Shown: positions 26,348 through 34,652 of the stretch, in pieces | Numbering within the stretch: the stretch's first letter is position 1 | Layout: each line of letters begins with the position of its first letter | Source of the DNA: Propionibacteriales bacterium | GTDB taxonomy: Bacteria; Actinomycetota; Actinomycetes; Propionibacteriales; Nocardioidaceae | DNA: 64,000 nucleotides | Assembly: GCA_026392465.1 (NCBI GenBank) | Contig: JAPLCA010000034.1 | Coordinates: 1 to 64,000, forward strand | Reading direction: 5' to 3' | Made by a program: the position numbers and the translations under genes | The notes under the pieces: model-generated | The model's input: only the letters and a program-made list of their open reading frames with translations | The model's database searches: none | What the model was told of the DNA's origin: nothing

Positions 26348-26776
26348 TGGTCTCCGAAAGGGCCTCGACCGGGCGGCTGGGCGCGAGCTGGGCTGGGTTC
26401 TCGGGCCGCGGCTCCCGTGGTGGACGCAAGATTCTGCGTTTGCGCGTGCCGGCGGTGGATCTGCCACCTGAAGAGCGCTCCTGAGGTGGCAGATTTACCG
26501 ACGAGGGGGCGAGGGGTGTGAAGGATTCTTCCTTCTCGTGGACCGTTCCACGAGAAGGAAGAATCCTTCGTCCCCCCAACCCAAAGGGCACCCAAGATTC
26601 TGCATTCACGCGAATCAGGTCGAACGCTTCTGCGTTGACGACGGGATCCCGTAGCAAACGCAGAATCCTTGACCCTGCCGCACACGAACGCAGCATCTTG
26701 CGTCCCACAGCGCGGGCCACAGCCCGAGACCCGAAGCCGGCTCCCGCCCAGCCGCCCGGTCAAGGCCCTTTCGGAG
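26348..26776. repeat. Large palindromic intergenic element, copy 2
   Basis: This is a second copy of the 1977-2415 element in the same orientation, about 429 bp. The left end again begins TGGTCTCCGAAAGG. The right end pairs with the left over 26 positions with one mismatch (26751-26776). Internal hairpins are kept, and one of them, 26520-26569, is a perfect 23-bp stem here. ACGGGATCCCGT is a perfect 12-base palindrome shared by both copies. Confidence 0.85.
26520..26569. repeat. Perfect 23-bp hairpin inside the palindromic element
   Basis: Arms 26520-26542 (GAAGGATTCTTCCTTCTCGT and GGA) and 26547-26569 are fully complementary around the loop CCGT. The equivalent hairpin in copy 1 (about 2153-2200) has mismatches but the same outline. 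Confidence 0.8.
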
Positions 26777-26790
26777 CGCAGGACGAGTCG

Positions 26791-27004
26791 AAGCCGCGCC
26801 AGCGCAGTCCCACCCGAGCAGCAAGCCGCACCAACGCACCCCCACTCGAGCAGGAAGCCACACCGACGCACCCCCACTCGAGCAGGAAGCCACACCGACG
26901 CACCCCCACCCGAGCAGCAAGCCGCGCCAGCGCAGCCCCACCCGACCAGCAAGCCGCGCCAGCGCAGCCCCACCCGACCAGCAAGCCGCGCCGACGCAGC
27001 CCCA
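26791..27004 (+). repeat. 32-bp tandem repeat array, about 6.7 units
   Basis: Units start at 26791, 26823, 26855, 26887, 26919, 26951 and 26983, each beginning AAGCC. Units five and six are identical. There are no spacers, so it is a minisatellite rather than a CRISPR array. Confidence 0.85.
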
Positions 27005-27112
27005 GGATCACGCGTACCCGCACCGACGCGCCCGCGGGACCATGACGAACCACGGGCCCCGGACGCGACGAACCCCCGACCGCAGGCCGGGGGTTCGTCG
27101 CGTCGGGGCGGG

Positions 27113-28366
27113 TCAGCCCTTCATGTACTTGTCCATGCAGGCCTTGAAGCGGGCCGCGTGGGTGTCGACGGGGAGCAGGGAGACCTCGACGGCGCAGCGC
27201 AGGTTCGCCTCGGTGGCGCTGAGCAGGTCGGTCACCGGCTTGGTGATGGGCGCGAGGGGCGTGTTCTCCACGGCACCCTGCACGGCGCCGCCGACGGTCG
27301 ACCCGCCACCGGACCCGCCCGTGGAGCCACCGCCTGTTCCGCCGGAGCCACCCGAGCCGCCGGTGGAGCCGCCTCCGGACGATCCGCCGGTGGAGCCACC
27401 CGTTCCGCCGGTGGAGCCGCCTCCGGACGACCCGCACGAGGAGCCGCCGGAGGAAGAGCTGCCGCCGCGCGGCTTCTTCGTCGACTCCTGGACCTTCTGC
27501 TCCTGCTTCACCGCGTCGCGACGCTGGGCGGGGGTGAGGGTCTGGTCGAACGACCGGCTGGTCAGCACCGAGCCGGTCGAGGTGCCGTTCGGGGTGGCGG
27601 TGAAGTCGCCGCTCGCGTACGCCTTGCTGATGCCCAGCACGAGGTCGACGTAGTCGGAGGAGTTGTTGTACCGCCGGACCGCGGCCGCGGCGCCGTCCTC
27701 CGTGGACAGGTCGCCGCTGCCGGAGCAGAGGTAGATCGCGGCCGCCGTGGCGGCGTCGTTGATGTTCTGGGGGTCCTTCTTGCCGTCGCCGTCGGCGTCG
27801 ACGCCCACCGAGCGCCAGGTCCCGGGGATGAACTGCATCGGACCGACCGCACGGTCGTACACGGCGTCGTCGTCGAGCGCGCCGTTGTCGGTGTCGCGGA
27901 TCTCGGCGATGCCCTCGCGACCGTCGAGCGGGATGCCGTAGATGCCGGGCTTCGCCACACCCTTCGCGTCGAGCGCGTTGCCACCGGTGCGGCCGTGGTT
28001 GGACTCGACCCGGCCGATCGCGGCGACGAGGTGCCAGGGGAGGTTGCAGGACGGGTCGGCCTTGCCCAGCAGCTCCTCGGCGCGACGGTACGCCGACAGG
28101 GCGGCCGTCGGGATGCCGTTGGTCGACAGCGTCGCGAGCGTGCCGCTGGCGCCCGCGCGCGAGTCGACGCCCGGAGGTGCCGCCTGCACGCTCGCCGGCT
28201 GCTCGAACGCCGTCGCGGGGACGTCGGGGATGTCGTCGGCGCTCACCCGGTCGCTGGCCGTGGCCAGACCGGTGTTGCTGATCGCCGCTCCCCAGGCGAC
28301 CACGAGCAGACTCATCGGCACCAGGGCGCCGGCCTTCTGCCAGCGGCTGAGCTTACGTGCTCCCAT
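27113..28366 (-). CDS. Secreted lytic transglycosylase with Gly/Ser-rich region
   Basis: A 417-residue exported protein. An uncleaved or signal-type N-terminal segment (about 12-35, [18 protein letters not shown]) leads to an MltB-like transglycosylase domain. Its motifs are [16 protein letters not shown] (catalytic Glu near 117), [20 protein letters not shown] (about 167) and [13 protein letters not shown] Gly/Ser/Thr repeat region of about 80 residues follows, then a short C-terminal segment with two Cys. It probably cuts peptidoglycan. GGGAGG stands 11 bases before the ATG. A BldN-type promoter lies at 28461-28489. Confidence 0.88.
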   Translation of the reverse strand: MGARKLSRWQKAGALVPMSLLVVAWGAAISNTGLATASDRVSADDIPDVPATAFEQPASVQAAPPGVDSRAGASGTLATLSTNGIPTAALSAYRRAEELLGKADPSCNLPWHLVAAIGRVESNHGRTGGNALDAKGVAKPGIYGIPLDGREGIAEIRDTDNGALDDDAVYDRAVGPMQFIPGTWRSVGVDADGDGKKDPQNINDAATAAAIYLCSGSGDLSTEDGAAAAVRRYNNSSDYVDLVLGISKAYASGDFTATPNGTSTGSVLTSRSFDQTLTPAQRRDAVKQEQKVQESTKKPRGGSSSSGGSSCGSSGGGSTGGTGGSTGGSSGGGSTGGSGGSGGTGGGSTGGSGGGSTVGGAVQGAVENTPLAPITKPVTDLLSATEANLRCAVEVSLLPVDTHAARFKACMDKYMKG

Positions 28367-28401
28367 ACGTCTCGTGTCCCTCCCGCGACCGCCGTGGCGG
28401 C

Positions 28402-28424
28402 GGTCACAGTAACCAGATGTTACC
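28402..28424 (-). promoter_or_regulatory. GGTAAC/GGTTAC/GTGACC repeats in the transglycosylase leader
   Basis: On the minus strand GGTAAC, GGTTAC and GTGACC follow each other at about 10-base spacing, and GTAAC with GTTAC can also pair. Spaced GTAAC-like repeats resemble MtrA boxes, and MtrA controls cell-wall hydrolases in actinobacteria. This is only a candidate. Confidence 0.3.
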
Positions 28425-28460
28425 GGCCCTCGCTCCCTCGTGGATGTGGCCTGCATCTCA

Positions 28461-28489
28461 TCAACGACGGATGTGTCCCCCAGGTTACG
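28461..28489 (-). promoter_or_regulatory. BldN-type ECF promoter, CGTAAC-N17-CGTTGA
   Basis: On the minus strand CGTAAC (28489-28484) is followed after 17 bases by CGTTGA (28466-28461). This is the same box pair and the same spacing as the site before the anti-sigma gene at 16431. It would give a leader of about 85 bases. Confidence 0.65.
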
Positions 28490-28578
28490 TCCGAGTGGCC
28501 CGTACGGCACGCCTGACGGACGACGGGAGCCCCCCGCCGCCGTCCCGGCGCTGGGCCCGACCCGGGACAATGGAGGCC

Positions 28579-29892
28579 ATGTCCTCCACCCCGCAGTCCC
28601 AGCAGTGGTTCGACCGCGCCGTCCAGGTGTCGCCGGGTGGGGTGAACTCCCCGGTGCGCGCCTTCCGCGCCGTCGGGGGAACGCCGCGCTTCATGACGTC
28701 GGCGCAGGGCGCCTGGCTGCGCGACGCGGACGGCACGCGCTACCTCGACCTCGTCGGCTCCTGGGGCCCGATGCTGCTCGGCCACGCCCATCCGGAGGTC
28801 ATCGCCGCGGTCACCGACGCAGCCACCCGGGGCACGTCGTTCGGCACGCCGAGCCCGCCGGAGGTGGAGCTCGCCGAGGAGATCGTGGCGCGCACGCCGG
28901 TCGACCTCGTGCGCATGGTGACGTCGGGCACCGAGGCCACCATGTCGGCGATCCGTCTCGCCCGCGGGTTCACCGGTCGCACGCGCGTCGTGAAGTTCGC
29001 CGGCTGCTACCACGGCCACGTCGACGCCCTGCTGGCCGAGGCGGGGTCGGGCGTCGTCACCCTCGGCCTGCCGGGCTCGCCGGGCATCCCCGCGCACGTC
29101 ACGGCCGACACGATCGTCCTGCCGTACAACGACCGCGACGCGGTCACCGCGGCGTTCGCCGAGCACGGCGACGAGATCGCCTGCGTCATCACCGAGGCCG
29201 CGGCCGGCAACATGGGCGTCGTCCCCCCGCTGCCGGGCTTCAACCAGTTCCTCTCCGAGACCTGCGCCGCGCACGGGGCGCTGCTGGTCAGCGACGAGGT
29301 CATGACCGGCTTCCGGGTGACCCGGTCCGGCCACTGGGGGCTCGACGGCGCGCACGAGGGCTGGCGCCCCGACCTCCTCACCTTCGGCAAGGTGATGGGC
29401 GGCGGGTTCCCGGCGGCCGCATTCGGGGGTCGCGCCGACGTCATGGCCCTCCTGGCGCCGAGCGGTCCGGTGTACCAGGCGGGCACGCTCGCGGGGAACC
29501 CCGTCGCGTCCACCGCGGGGCTCACCACGCTGCGCCTCGCCGACGACGCGGCGTACGCCCGCCTCGACGACTGGTCCGCGCGGGCCAGGGGCCTCGTGTC
29601 GTCGGCGCTCGACGAGGCCGGCGTGCCGCACGTCGTGCAGAACGTGGGCAGCATGTTCAGCGTCGTGTGGGGACTGACCGAGCCTGTGCACGACTTCGCG
29701 GGCGTGCAGCGCCAGGAGACGCACCGCTACACGGCCTTCTTCCACGCCATGCTCGACGCGGGCGTGTACCTGCCGCCGAGCGCCTACGAGTCCTGGTTCG
29801 TCTCGGCGGCTCACGACGACGAGGCACTCACTAGGATGGCGGAGGCCCTGCCTGCTGCGGCGCGTGCCGCTGCAGCGGCCACCCCGGCCTGA
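28579..29892 (+). CDS. hemL: Glutamate-1-semialdehyde 2,1-aminomutase
   Basis: A 437-residue PLP-dependent enzyme that converts GSA to 5-aminolevulinate, following Hem[19 protein letters not shown] is near residue 18. [15 protein letters not shown] (about 116) binds PLP phosphate, and the Schiff-base Lys is in [19 protein letters not shown] (about 271). A possible -10 (GACAAT, 28566-28571) lies seven bases before this ATG, supporting a leaderless start here. The in-frame ATG at 28570 is the alternative. Confidence 0.95.
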   Translation: MSSTPQSQQWFDRAVQVSPGGVNSPVRAFRAVGGTPRFMTSAQGAWLRDADGTRYLDLVGSWGPMLLGHAHPEVIAAVTDAATRGTSFGTPSPPEVELAEEIVARTPVDLVRMVTSGTEATMSAIRLARGFTGRTRVVKFAGCYHGHVDALLAEAGSGVVTLGLPGSPGIPAHVTADTIVLPYNDRDAVTAAFAEHGDEIACVITEAAAGNMGVVPPLPGFNQFLSETCAAHGALLVSDEVMTGFRVTRSGHWGLDGAHEGWRPDLLTFGKVMGGGFPAAAFGGRADVMALLAPSGPVYQAGTLAGNPVASTAGLTTLRLADDAAYARLDDWSARARGLVSSALDEAGVPHVVQNVGSMFSVVWGLTEPVHDFAGVQRQETHRYTAFFHAMLDAGVYLPPSAYESWFVSAAHDDEALTRMAEALPAAARAAAAATPA

Positions 29893-29932
29893 GTCGAGCC
29901 CGACGGCCCACCGTCCACCGCGAGGAACCCCC

Positions 29933-30589
29933 ATGAGCGAACGCACCATCGTCCACCTGATGCGCCACGGCGAGGTCCACAACCCGCAGGGCGTCCTGTA
30001 CGGGCGGCTGCCGGAGTTCTACCTCTCCGACCTCGGGCACCAGATGGCCGAGCGCGCCGCCGACCACCTGTCGACGAACGAGATCGTGCACCTCGTCTCC
30101 TCCCCGCTCGAGCGGGCCCAGCAGACCGTGGCGCCCCTGGCGAAGCTGCTCGACGCGCCGGTCACCACCGACGACCGCGTCATCGAGGCCGACAACCTGT
30201 TCGAGGGCCGCACCGTCGGCGCCGAGCCCAAGGCGTTCCTGCACCCCAAGAACTGGTGGTTGCTGCGCAACCCGTTCCGCCCGTCGTGGGGCGAGCCGTA
30301 CCGCGAGATCGCCGCGCGGATGCAGGCGGCCGTCGCCGACGCCCGCGACGCCGCCCGCGGGCACGAGGCCGTCATCGTGTCGCACCAGCTCCCCGTCTGG
30401 ATCGCGCGCCAGGCCTACGAGAAGAAGTCGTTCGTGCACGACCCCCGCACCCGCCAGTGCTCGCTCGCCAGCCTGACCAGCCTGACCTTCGACGGCGACC
30501 GCTACGTCGGCTTCACCTACGCCGAGCCCGCCGGCGACCTCCTGCCCGACGCGTTGAAGGCCGGCAAGAAGTTCGTCGGGGGCGCCTGA
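29933..30589 (+). CDS. Histidine phosphatase-family protein
   Basis: A 218-residue phosphoglycerate mutase-like phosphatase. The catalytic VHLMRHGEVHNPQ is at 6-18, SSPLERAQQT near 64, a conserved Glu in VIEADNLFEG, and the second His in VIVSHQLPVW (about 149). The substrate is unknown. It sits between hemL and the cytochrome c assembly genes, as is usual in actinobacteria. GAGGA precedes the ATG. Confidence 0.88.
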   Translation: MSERTIVHLMRHGEVHNPQGVLYGRLPEFYLSDLGHQMAERAADHLSTNEIVHLVSSPLERAQQTVAPLAKLLDAPVTTDDRVIEADNLFEGRTVGAEPKAFLHPKNWWLLRNPFRPSWGEPYREIAARMQAAVADARDAARGHEAVIVSHQLPVWIARQAYEKKSFVHDPRTRQCSLASLTSLTFDGDRYVGFTYAEPAGDLLPDALKAGKKFVGGA

Positions 30590-30592
30590 GCC

Positions 30593-31177
30593 GTGAGCCG
30601 TTCCCCGCGCCGACGTGGCGCCGCCGTCCTCCTCGCCCTGGGTCTCGTCGTGCTCGCGGCGTGCTCCGGTCGCGGCACGGAGGGCTCCACCGGCGGCTAC
30701 GTCAGCGCCAGCCGCTTCGTCACGTCGGTCCCGGTCGAGGACCGTGCCGACGCCCCGGTGCTGGAGGGCGAGGACCTCGAGGGCAAGACCATCAGCTCGG
30801 CCGACTTCGCCGGCAAGACCCTCGTGGTCAACGTGTGGGGATCCTGGTGCCCGCCGTGCCGCAAGGAGGCGCCGGTGCTCGAGGAGGTCGCCCAGCAGTA
30901 CGCCGACCGCGGGGTGCAGTTCCTCGGCCTGAACGTGCGCGACCAGACCGCCGCCGCCCGCGCCTTCGAGGAGCGGATCGGCACGACCTACCCGAGCATC
31001 GTCGACTCCGACGGCCGCCAGCAGCTCGGCTTCGCCGACAGCCTCCCGTCCCAGGCCATCCCCACCACCTGGATCATCGACGCGAAGGGACGAGTGGCCG
31101 CGCGCGTCATCGACCCCGAGCTGCGCGCCTCGACGCTGTCCGGCGTCCTCGACGACGTCCTGGCGAGCACCTCGTGA
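30593..31177 (+). CDS. resA: ResA-like thiol-disulfide oxidoreductase, lipoprotein
   Basis: A 194-residue TlpA/ResA-type thioredoxin. The N-terminal signal ends in a lipobox (LVVLAACSG, lipid-modified Cys near 24). The redox pair is in NVWGSWCPPCRKEAPVLEE (about 85-88), with the cis-Pro region SQAIPTTWIID. It should reduce apocytochrome c haem-binding cysteines outside the membrane. It starts three bases after the phosphatase stop and overlaps ccdA. Confidence 0.9.
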   Translation: MSRSPRRRGAAVLLALGLVVLAACSGRGTEGSTGGYVSASRFVTSVPVEDRADAPVLEGEDLEGKTISSADFAGKTLVVNVWGSWCPPCRKEAPVLEEVAQQYADRGVQFLGLNVRDQTAAARAFEERIGTTYPSIVDSDGRQQLGFADSLPSQAIPTTWIIDAKGRVAARVIDPELRASTLSGVLDDVLASTS

Positions 31178-31920
31178 CCGACTGGTTCGCCGACACCGTG
31201 CTGTCGGGGTCGCTCCTGCTGGCCGTGCCGATCGCCGTGCTCGCGGGGCTCGTGTCGTTCTTCTCCCCGTGCGTGCTGCCCCTGCTGCCGGGCTACCTCT
31301 CCTACGTCAGCGGCGTCGGGGTCCAGGACCTCGAGACCAAGGGACGGTCGCGGCTGCTGCTCGGGTCGGTGCTGTTCGTGCTCGGGTTCACGGTGGTGTT
31401 CGTGACGGGCGGTGCCCTGTTCGGCGCGCTCGGCCAGGAGCTCTACGACTACCGACGACCCATGTCGGTGGTGCTGGGCATCGTCGTGATCGTGCTCGGA
31501 CTCGTCTTCAGCGGCGTGCTGCCCATCCTGCAGCGCGACGTGCGCGTGCACGCGGTGCCCGCGGTGGGCGTGGCCGTCGCACCGCTGCTCGGCCTGTTCT
31601 TCGGCCTCGGCTGGCTGCCCTGCATCGGCCCGACGCTGGGTGCCGTGCTCACCCTCGCGAACAACTCCGGCACGCTCGAGCGGGGCGCGTTCCTGACCTT
31701 CGTGTACTGCCTCGGCCTCGGCGTGCCGTTCGTGCTCGCGGCGCTCGGGTTCGGTCGGTTCATGCACGCCGTCCGGTGGGCGCGCCGCCACCAGCAGACC
31801 CTCCAGCGGGTCGGCGGCGGCCTCCTCGTCGTCGTCGGCGTCCTGCTCGTCACGGGCGTCTGGGACGCGGTCGTCGTGCAGCTGCAGACGTGGGCCGGCG
31901 GCTACGGGGCGGCGATCTGA
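31174..31920 (+). CDS. ccdA: Cytochrome c biogenesis protein CcdA
   Basis: A 248-residue polytopic protein with six predicted membrane helices that carries electrons across the membrane to ResA. The paired Cys are in SFFSPCVLPLLPGYLSYVSG (about Cys33) and GLGWLPCIGPTLG (about Cys150), each followed by Pro-rich turns. The GTG start overlaps the resA stop. Confidence 0.93.
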   Translation: MTDWFADTVLSGSLLLAVPIAVLAGLVSFFSPCVLPLLPGYLSYVSGVGVQDLETKGRSRLLLGSVLFVLGFTVVFVTGGALFGALGQELYDYRRPMSVVLGIVVIVLGLVFSGVLPILQRDVRVHAVPAVGVAVAPLLGLFFGLGWLPCIGPTLGAVLTLANNSGTLERGAFLTFVYCLGLGVPFVLAALGFGRFMHAVRWARRHQQTLQRVGGGLLVVVGVLLVTGVWDAVVVQLQTWAGGYGAAI

Positions 31921-33578
31921 TGGCCCGCCCCCGCAAGGACCGCAAGCCCGCTGAGCTCGCGCCGGCACTCGGGCCGGTCGAGACGCTGCGGTGGGCGTGG
32001 CGCCAGCTCACGTCGATGCGCACGGCGCTCCTGCTCCTCCTGCTGCTCGCCATCGCGGCGGTGCCGGGGTCCGTGGTGCCGCAGCGCGGGGTCGACGCCC
32101 GCGCGGTCGAGGCCTTCCAGGCCCGCCACCCCGATCTCTCGCCGTGGCTGGAGCGGCTCGGCGTCTTCCACACGTACACGTCGCCGTGGTTCAGCGCCGT
32201 GTACGTGCTGCTGATGGTGTCGCTGATCGGCTGCATCCTGCCGCGGACCAAGGTGTACCTGAGGTCGGTGCGCGCCCGTCCGCCCCGCGCCCCCCGCAAC
32301 TTCGACCGGCTGCCGGCGTCGGCCACCTTCGAGACCGAGGCCGACGTCGAGCAGGTGCTCGCCGTCGCGCGCGGTGCCCTCCGTGGTCCGCGGCTCCTGC
32401 CCAGCCGCGTCGACGTGGTCCGCGACGAGGGGGCGGCGAGCAGCGCCGGCGGGGGTGCCGGGCCGGGGGCGGCGACCAACAGAGGCGAGGTGCGGGCCGA
32501 GCGCGGTTACCTGCGCGAGCTCGGCAACCTCGTCTTCCACACCAGCATCGTGGCGGTGCTGGTGGGCGTGGCGGCGGGTGCGCTGTGGGGCTACCGCGGT
32601 GCCGCGATCGTCACCCAGGGCGAGGGCTTCGCCAACGTCCTCACCCAGTACGACGAGTTCGCGTCCGGCGCGCTGTTCGACACGAACGACCTGCCGCCCT
32701 TCTCGCTGCAGCTCGACAAGATGGTCGCCCGGTTCTGGACGACCGGTCCGCAGCGGGGGGCGCCGCGCCTGTTCGAGGCGTCGGGCACGTACCGCGAGGG
32801 CGTCGACGGGCGCGAGAAGCCCTACGAGATCCGCGTGAACCACCCGTTGAACGTCGGGGGCACGTCGGTCTTCCTCGTCGGCCAGGGCTACGCACCGGTG
32901 GTCAAGATCACCGACGCGAAGGGCGACGTCGTGTTCGACGGCGCGGTGCCCTTCCTGCCGGCCGACGGCACGTACACGTCCAACGGCGTGATCAAGGTGC
33001 CCGACGCGCGTCCCGAGCAGCTCGGGTTCCAGGGCTTCTTCCTGCCCACGGCGGTCTCGAACGGCACCGAGGAGGCGTCGATCTCGGCGTTCCCGGGGGC
33101 GGTCAACCCGCTGCTGGGCCTGTTCGTCTTCCACGGCGACCTCGGCGTCGACGACGGGCTGCCGCAGTCGGTGTACGTCCTCGACCAGGACAAGCTCGAG
33201 CAGTACAAGAACGCCGACGGCTCGAACTTCCGCGTGAGCCTGAGCCCCGGCCAGGAGGCCGACCTGCCCGACGGCGGCACGATCGAGTTCACCGACCTGA
33301 CCCTGTTCGCGCGGTTCCAGATCGCATCGACGCCGCTGGTCTGGCTGCCGCTCGGCGGCATCAGCATCGGCATCGTCGGGCTGGTGCTGTCGCTGGCCGT
33401 GCGGCCGCGGCGCACCTGGGTCCGTGCACGCCGGGTGGGTTCGCGTACCGTGGTGGAGGTCGCCGCCCTCGACCGTGTGCCGCGCGACGACCTCGGCACG
33501 AGCCTCGAGGACCTGCTGGCGCAGCTGCGCAGCGGCCTCGGCGACCTACCGGACGACCCGGAGAAGGAGCCCCGATGA
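31920..33578 (+). CDS. resB: Cytochrome c biogenesis protein ResB (Ccs1)
   Basis: A 552-residue System II assembly protein. Membrane helices occur near 34-56 and 93-113, another pair flanks about 205-225, and one lies near the C-terminus (about 465-490). A large extracytoplasmic domain sits between the last two. A low-complexity Gly/Ala insert lies near 175-190. ResB and CcsB form the haem export/ligation complex. It overlaps ccdA by one base and ccsB by four. Confidence 0.93.
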   Translation: MARPRKDRKPAELAPALGPVETLRWAWRQLTSMRTALLLLLLLAIAAVPGSVVPQRGVDARAVEAFQARHPDLSPWLERLGVFHTYTSPWFSAVYVLLMVSLIGCILPRTKVYLRSVRARPPRAPRNFDRLPASATFETEADVEQVLAVARGALRGPRLLPSRVDVVRDEGAASSAGGGAGPGAATNRGEVRAERGYLRELGNLVFHTSIVAVLVGVAAGALWGYRGAAIVTQGEGFANVLTQYDEFASGALFDTNDLPPFSLQLDKMVARFWTTGPQRGAPRLFEASGTYREGVDGREKPYEIRVNHPLNVGGTSVFLVGQGYAPVVKITDAKGDVVFDGAVPFLPADGTYTSNGVIKVPDARPEQLGFQGFFLPTAVSNGTEEASISAFPGAVNPLLGLFVFHGDLGVDDGLPQSVYVLDQDKLEQYKNADGSNFRVSLSPGQEADLPDGGTIEFTDLTLFARFQIASTPLVWLPLGGISIGIVGLVLSLAVRPRRTWVRARRVGSRTVVEVAALDRVPRDDLGTSLEDLLAQLRSGLGDLPDDPEKEPR

Positions 33579-34507
33579 CCCTCGCCGACTACACGCAGGT
33601 GTCGAACTTTGCCGTCACCTCCGGCATGATCGTCGTGGCGCTCGCCTTCCTGGCCTACGTGGCCGAGTGGGGTTTCGCCCGTCAGGTCGTCAAGGAGGAC
33701 CAGCCGGTGGCCGTCGCGGCCGGCGGCGTCCCGGTGGAGCCGGTCGAGCCGGAGACGGCGAGCCGCTCCGACGTCCTGCGCTCCGTCGCGTACTCGCTCA
33801 CGGTGCTCGGCACCGTCGTGCTCGGGCTCGCGATGGTCACGCGTGGTCTGGCGTCGCAGCGTGTGCCGTGGGGCAACATGTATGAGTTCGGCGTGGGTGG
33901 CGCGTTCATCGCGCTGCTCGTGTACGTCGTCGTGGCGCGGATCTCGCCGATCGAGTGGGTCGGTGGCATCGTCTCGGGCTTCGCGCTGGCGGTGCTCGGC
34001 CTGGCCGTCTCGACCTACGTCGAGCCGGGCCCGCTCGTGCCGGCACTGCACTCGTACTGGCTCGTCATCCACGTGGCGGCGGTGATGATCGCCGGTGCGT
34101 TCTTCCTGCTGGGCACGGCGGCGTCGGTGATGTACCTGGTGCGTCAGCGGGCGGAGGACAACGGCACGGTGGGCCCGCGGCTGTCGCGGTTCCCGTCGGC
34201 GGCGGTCATGGACCGGCTCGCGTACCGGGTGATCGCGGTCGGGTTCCCGCTGTGGACCTTCGGCGCCCTCATCGCCGGCCCGATCTGGGCGCACTACGCG
34301 TGGGGCCGCTACTGGGGCTGGGACCCCAAGGAGGTCTGGGCCTTCATCACGTGGGTCGTGTACGCCGGCTACCTCCACGCCCGCGCCACCGCCGGCTGGA
34401 AGGGCAAGCGCGCCGCGATGATCGCCATCGTCGGCTTCGCCACCTTCGTCACCAGCTACTACGTCGTCAACCTCTTCGGCTCCGGCCTCCACTCCTACGC
34501 CAAGTAG
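33575..34507 (+). CDS. ccsB: Cytochrome c biogenesis protein CcsB (ResC)
   Basis: A 310-residue haem-handling protein with about eight membrane helices. The tryptophan-rich WWD-type motif is AWGRYWGWDPKEVWAFITW (about 242-260). Conserved His residues flank it in LHSYWLVIHVAA and YAGYLHARA. It completes the resA-ccdA-resB-ccsB operon; the actinobacterial bc1-aa3 branch depends on c-type haem. Confidence 0.95.
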   Translation: MTLADYTQVSNFAVTSGMIVVALAFLAYVAEWGFARQVVKEDQPVAVAAGGVPVEPVEPETASRSDVLRSVAYSLTVLGTVVLGLAMVTRGLASQRVPWGNMYEFGVGGAFIALLVYVVVARISPIEWVGGIVSGFALAVLGLAVSTYVEPGPLVPALHSYWLVIHVAAVMIAGAFFLLGTAASVMYLVRQRAEDNGTVGPRLSRFPSAAVMDRLAYRVIAVGFPLWTFGALIAGPIWAHYAWGRYWGWDPKEVWAFITWVVYAGYLHARATAGWKGKRAAMIAIVGFATFVTSYYVVNLFGSGLHSYAK

Positions 34508-34531
34508 CCCGACGTACCCCTCCCCGCGTTC

Positions 34532-34581
34532 TGGACAGTTCCGGGGCAGTCGGCGACGTCCAGATGCCCCGGAAGTGTCCA
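34532..34581. repeat. Inverted repeat flanking the AbiEi/DUF559 gene, left
   Basis: Arms TGGACAGTTCCGGGGCA (34532-34548) and 34565-34581 pair over 17 bases with one mismatch. The same arm sequence recurs at the right side of the gene (35566-35615). Confidence 0.75.
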
Positions 34582-34652
34582 AGACGGCGAGTCGTGTCGG
34601 CCGTCCACAGGGGTAGGTTGCTCGGACGGGGTGTCAGGGCCAGCGTCGGGGC

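Larger units (their letters stand above)
26169..27112. other. 944-bp non-coding region of nested and tandem repeats
   Basis: This gap between the convergent genes hemB and the transglycosylase gene has no credible gene. From left to right it holds inverted-orientation 32-bp units (about 26205-26340), the second palindromic element (26348-26776) and seven 32-bp tandem units (26791-27004). Open frames across it differ between strands and reflect the repeat periodicity. Confidence 0.85.

Noticed and set aside
26791..27004. Seven regularly spaced 32-bp repeats, CRISPR-like at first sight
   Set aside because: The units are directly adjacent with no spacers, unit sequences drift gradually, and no cas genes are nearby. 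It is a minisatellite.
26131..27045. Several frames of 90-280 codons through the hemB to transglycosylase gap
   Set aside because: They appear on both strands, repeat with the 32-bp units and the palindrome, and are not conserved as protein between the two element copies.
28367..28560. A c-di-AMP riboswitch before the transglycosylase gene
   Set aside because: Such riboswitches regulate cell-wall enzymes in actinobacteria and disA is present, but the leader after the predicted promoter is only about 85 bases and lacks the conserved riboswitch blocks.
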